This document shows positions 6,360 to 6,872 of a stretch of 6,872 nt of DNA, piece after piece. The notes under the pieces were generated by a model. It was not told the origin of the DNA. It searched no databases and was given only the letters and a program-made list of their open reading frames with translations. A program made the translations under genes and the position numbers. The DNA is from JBFMFE01 sp040752295 (lineage in GTDB: Bacteria > UBP15 > UBA6099 > JBFMBQ01), in contig JBFMFE010000098.1 of NCBI GenBank assembly GCA_040752295.1, forward strand, positions 1 to 6,872, given 5' to 3'. Each line of letters opens with the position of its first letter. Within the stretch, counting starts at the first letter, position 1.

Positions 6360-6872
6360 GAGCGGTTTTCGCGGCGACAGGGCTGCTATTCGACGCGTTG
6401 ATCTTTGCTGTTTCGCTTTTCATCGTTTACTGTTTCGTGCGCCCGGAGGCGCTCGGCGAGTTCTTCGACGCCGCGCTGGATTTCGCGGATGATCCGGCGG
6501 GAAGGTTTCAACTGCTGGGCGCCGGGGTCGTTTTGTTTTTTCTATCGCTGCTGAGCTTATACATTCTGCTTTTCGGACGCGAGGAGAAGGCTTTCACGGT
6601 GTACCGCGGCGAGGGCGGGGCGGTGACGGTGTCGCGGCACACGCTGAACCGCGTGCTCGAAGGCGTCGTGAAGCAGAAGACGTCCGGCGGCAGGTTTGTC
6701 TGGAGCGCTTTTTCCCGGCGGGGCGGCGGACTCGCGGTCAGGATGAAGGTTCAGGTTGATCTCCTGAACAAGCCCCTGAAGGATTACGCCTCGCAATTGA
6801 GCGGCAGCGTGAAGGATCACTTCCGCGACTATCTGGGCATCGAGTTGTCGAAGGTGGACGTGAAGGTGGAGT
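6356..6872 (+). CDS. AmaP-like membrane anchor protein with Asp23-like domain (3' partial)
   Basis: Starts at ATG 6356, overlapping the Asp23 stop by four bases, and runs open past the right edge (172 codons visible). Two hydrophobic helices are seen at about residues 5-28 (LLFDALIFAVSLFIVYCFV) and 53-73 (LLGAGVVLFFLSLLSLYILLF), joined by an acidic loop. From about residue 79 a soluble domain begins with GGAVTVSRHTLNRVLEGVV and continues with LAVRMKVQVDLLNKPLKDY and the ELSKVDVKVE strand, an Asp23-like layout. This matches AmaP (alkaline shock response membrane anchor), which recruits Asp23 to the membrane. The gene order and coupling support the call; sequence identity to characterised AmaP cannot be judged here. 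The C-terminus, where AmaP-type proteins may carry further tail sequence, is outside the window. Confidence 0.82.
   Translation, partial: MRAVFAATGLLFDALIFAVSLFIVYCFVRPEALGEFFDAALDFADDPAGRFQLLGAGVVLFFLSLLSLYILLFGREEKAFTVYRGEGGAVTVSRHTLNRVLEGVVKQKTSGGRFVWSAFSRRGGGLAVRMKVQVDLLNKPLKDYASQLSGSVKDHFRDYLGIELSKVDVKVE

Noticed and set aside
6557..6820. 87-codon minus-strand open frame opposite the AmaP-like gene
   Set aside because: The + frame encodes two membrane helices and an Asp23-like domain coupled to the previous gene; the antisense translation shows no pattern.

Overview
The window reads as part of a GC-rich bacterial chromosome (about 60% G+C or more by eye) with every real gene on the + strand. 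The coding strand is notably G/A-rich, which creates many long spurious antisense ORFs. There are five protein genes: one cut by the left edge, three complete, and one cut by the right edge. I see no rRNA, tRNA, CRISPR array, insertion sequence or phage gene. No stretch over 300 bases lacks a gene; the longest gap is about 267 bases (2071-2337). The organism cannot be named. An EF-P with the loop sequence HVKPGKGPAF next to an Asp23/Gls24 protein and an AmaP-like membrane protein recalls Firmicutes-type gene sets, but high G+C, a GH31-FnIII enzyme and a TPR-cyclase would also fit an uncultured lineage (Omnitrophota- or Sumerlaeota-like, for example). This is inference only.

Left region (1-2070): the C-terminal 689 residues of a glycoside hydrolase family 31 enzyme. 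The catalytic acid/base region is present and the nucleophile region lies off the left edge. The GH31 beta-sandwich domains are followed by two fibronectin type III domains and a C-terminal module that looks like a carbohydrate-binding beta-sandwich. This is probably a secreted or surface alpha-glycosidase.

Middle region (2071-5154): a leader with a plausible promoter, then a soluble signalling protein of about 938 residues. It has about ten TPR repeats with a roughly 40-residue period, followed by a C-terminal class III nucleotidyl cyclase domain with all catalytic residues. The substrate-specifying pair is Lys/Thr, which points to cAMP production. The TPR array is presumably the input module.

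Right region (5155-6872): efp (elongation factor P), then a 167-base gap with a good candidate promoter, then an Asp23/Gls24-family gene overlapping by four bases (ATGA) with an AmaP-like gene. AmaP has two transmembrane helices and its own Asp23-like domain, so these two genes probably encode a membrane-anchored envelope-stress or cell-envelope complex. nusB commonly follows such genes in related operons and may lie just beyond the right edge.

Nothing here is clearly a wholly new system. The items most worth a second look are the TPR-cyclase, the unclassified C-terminal module of the GH31 protein, and the coupled Asp23/AmaP pair.
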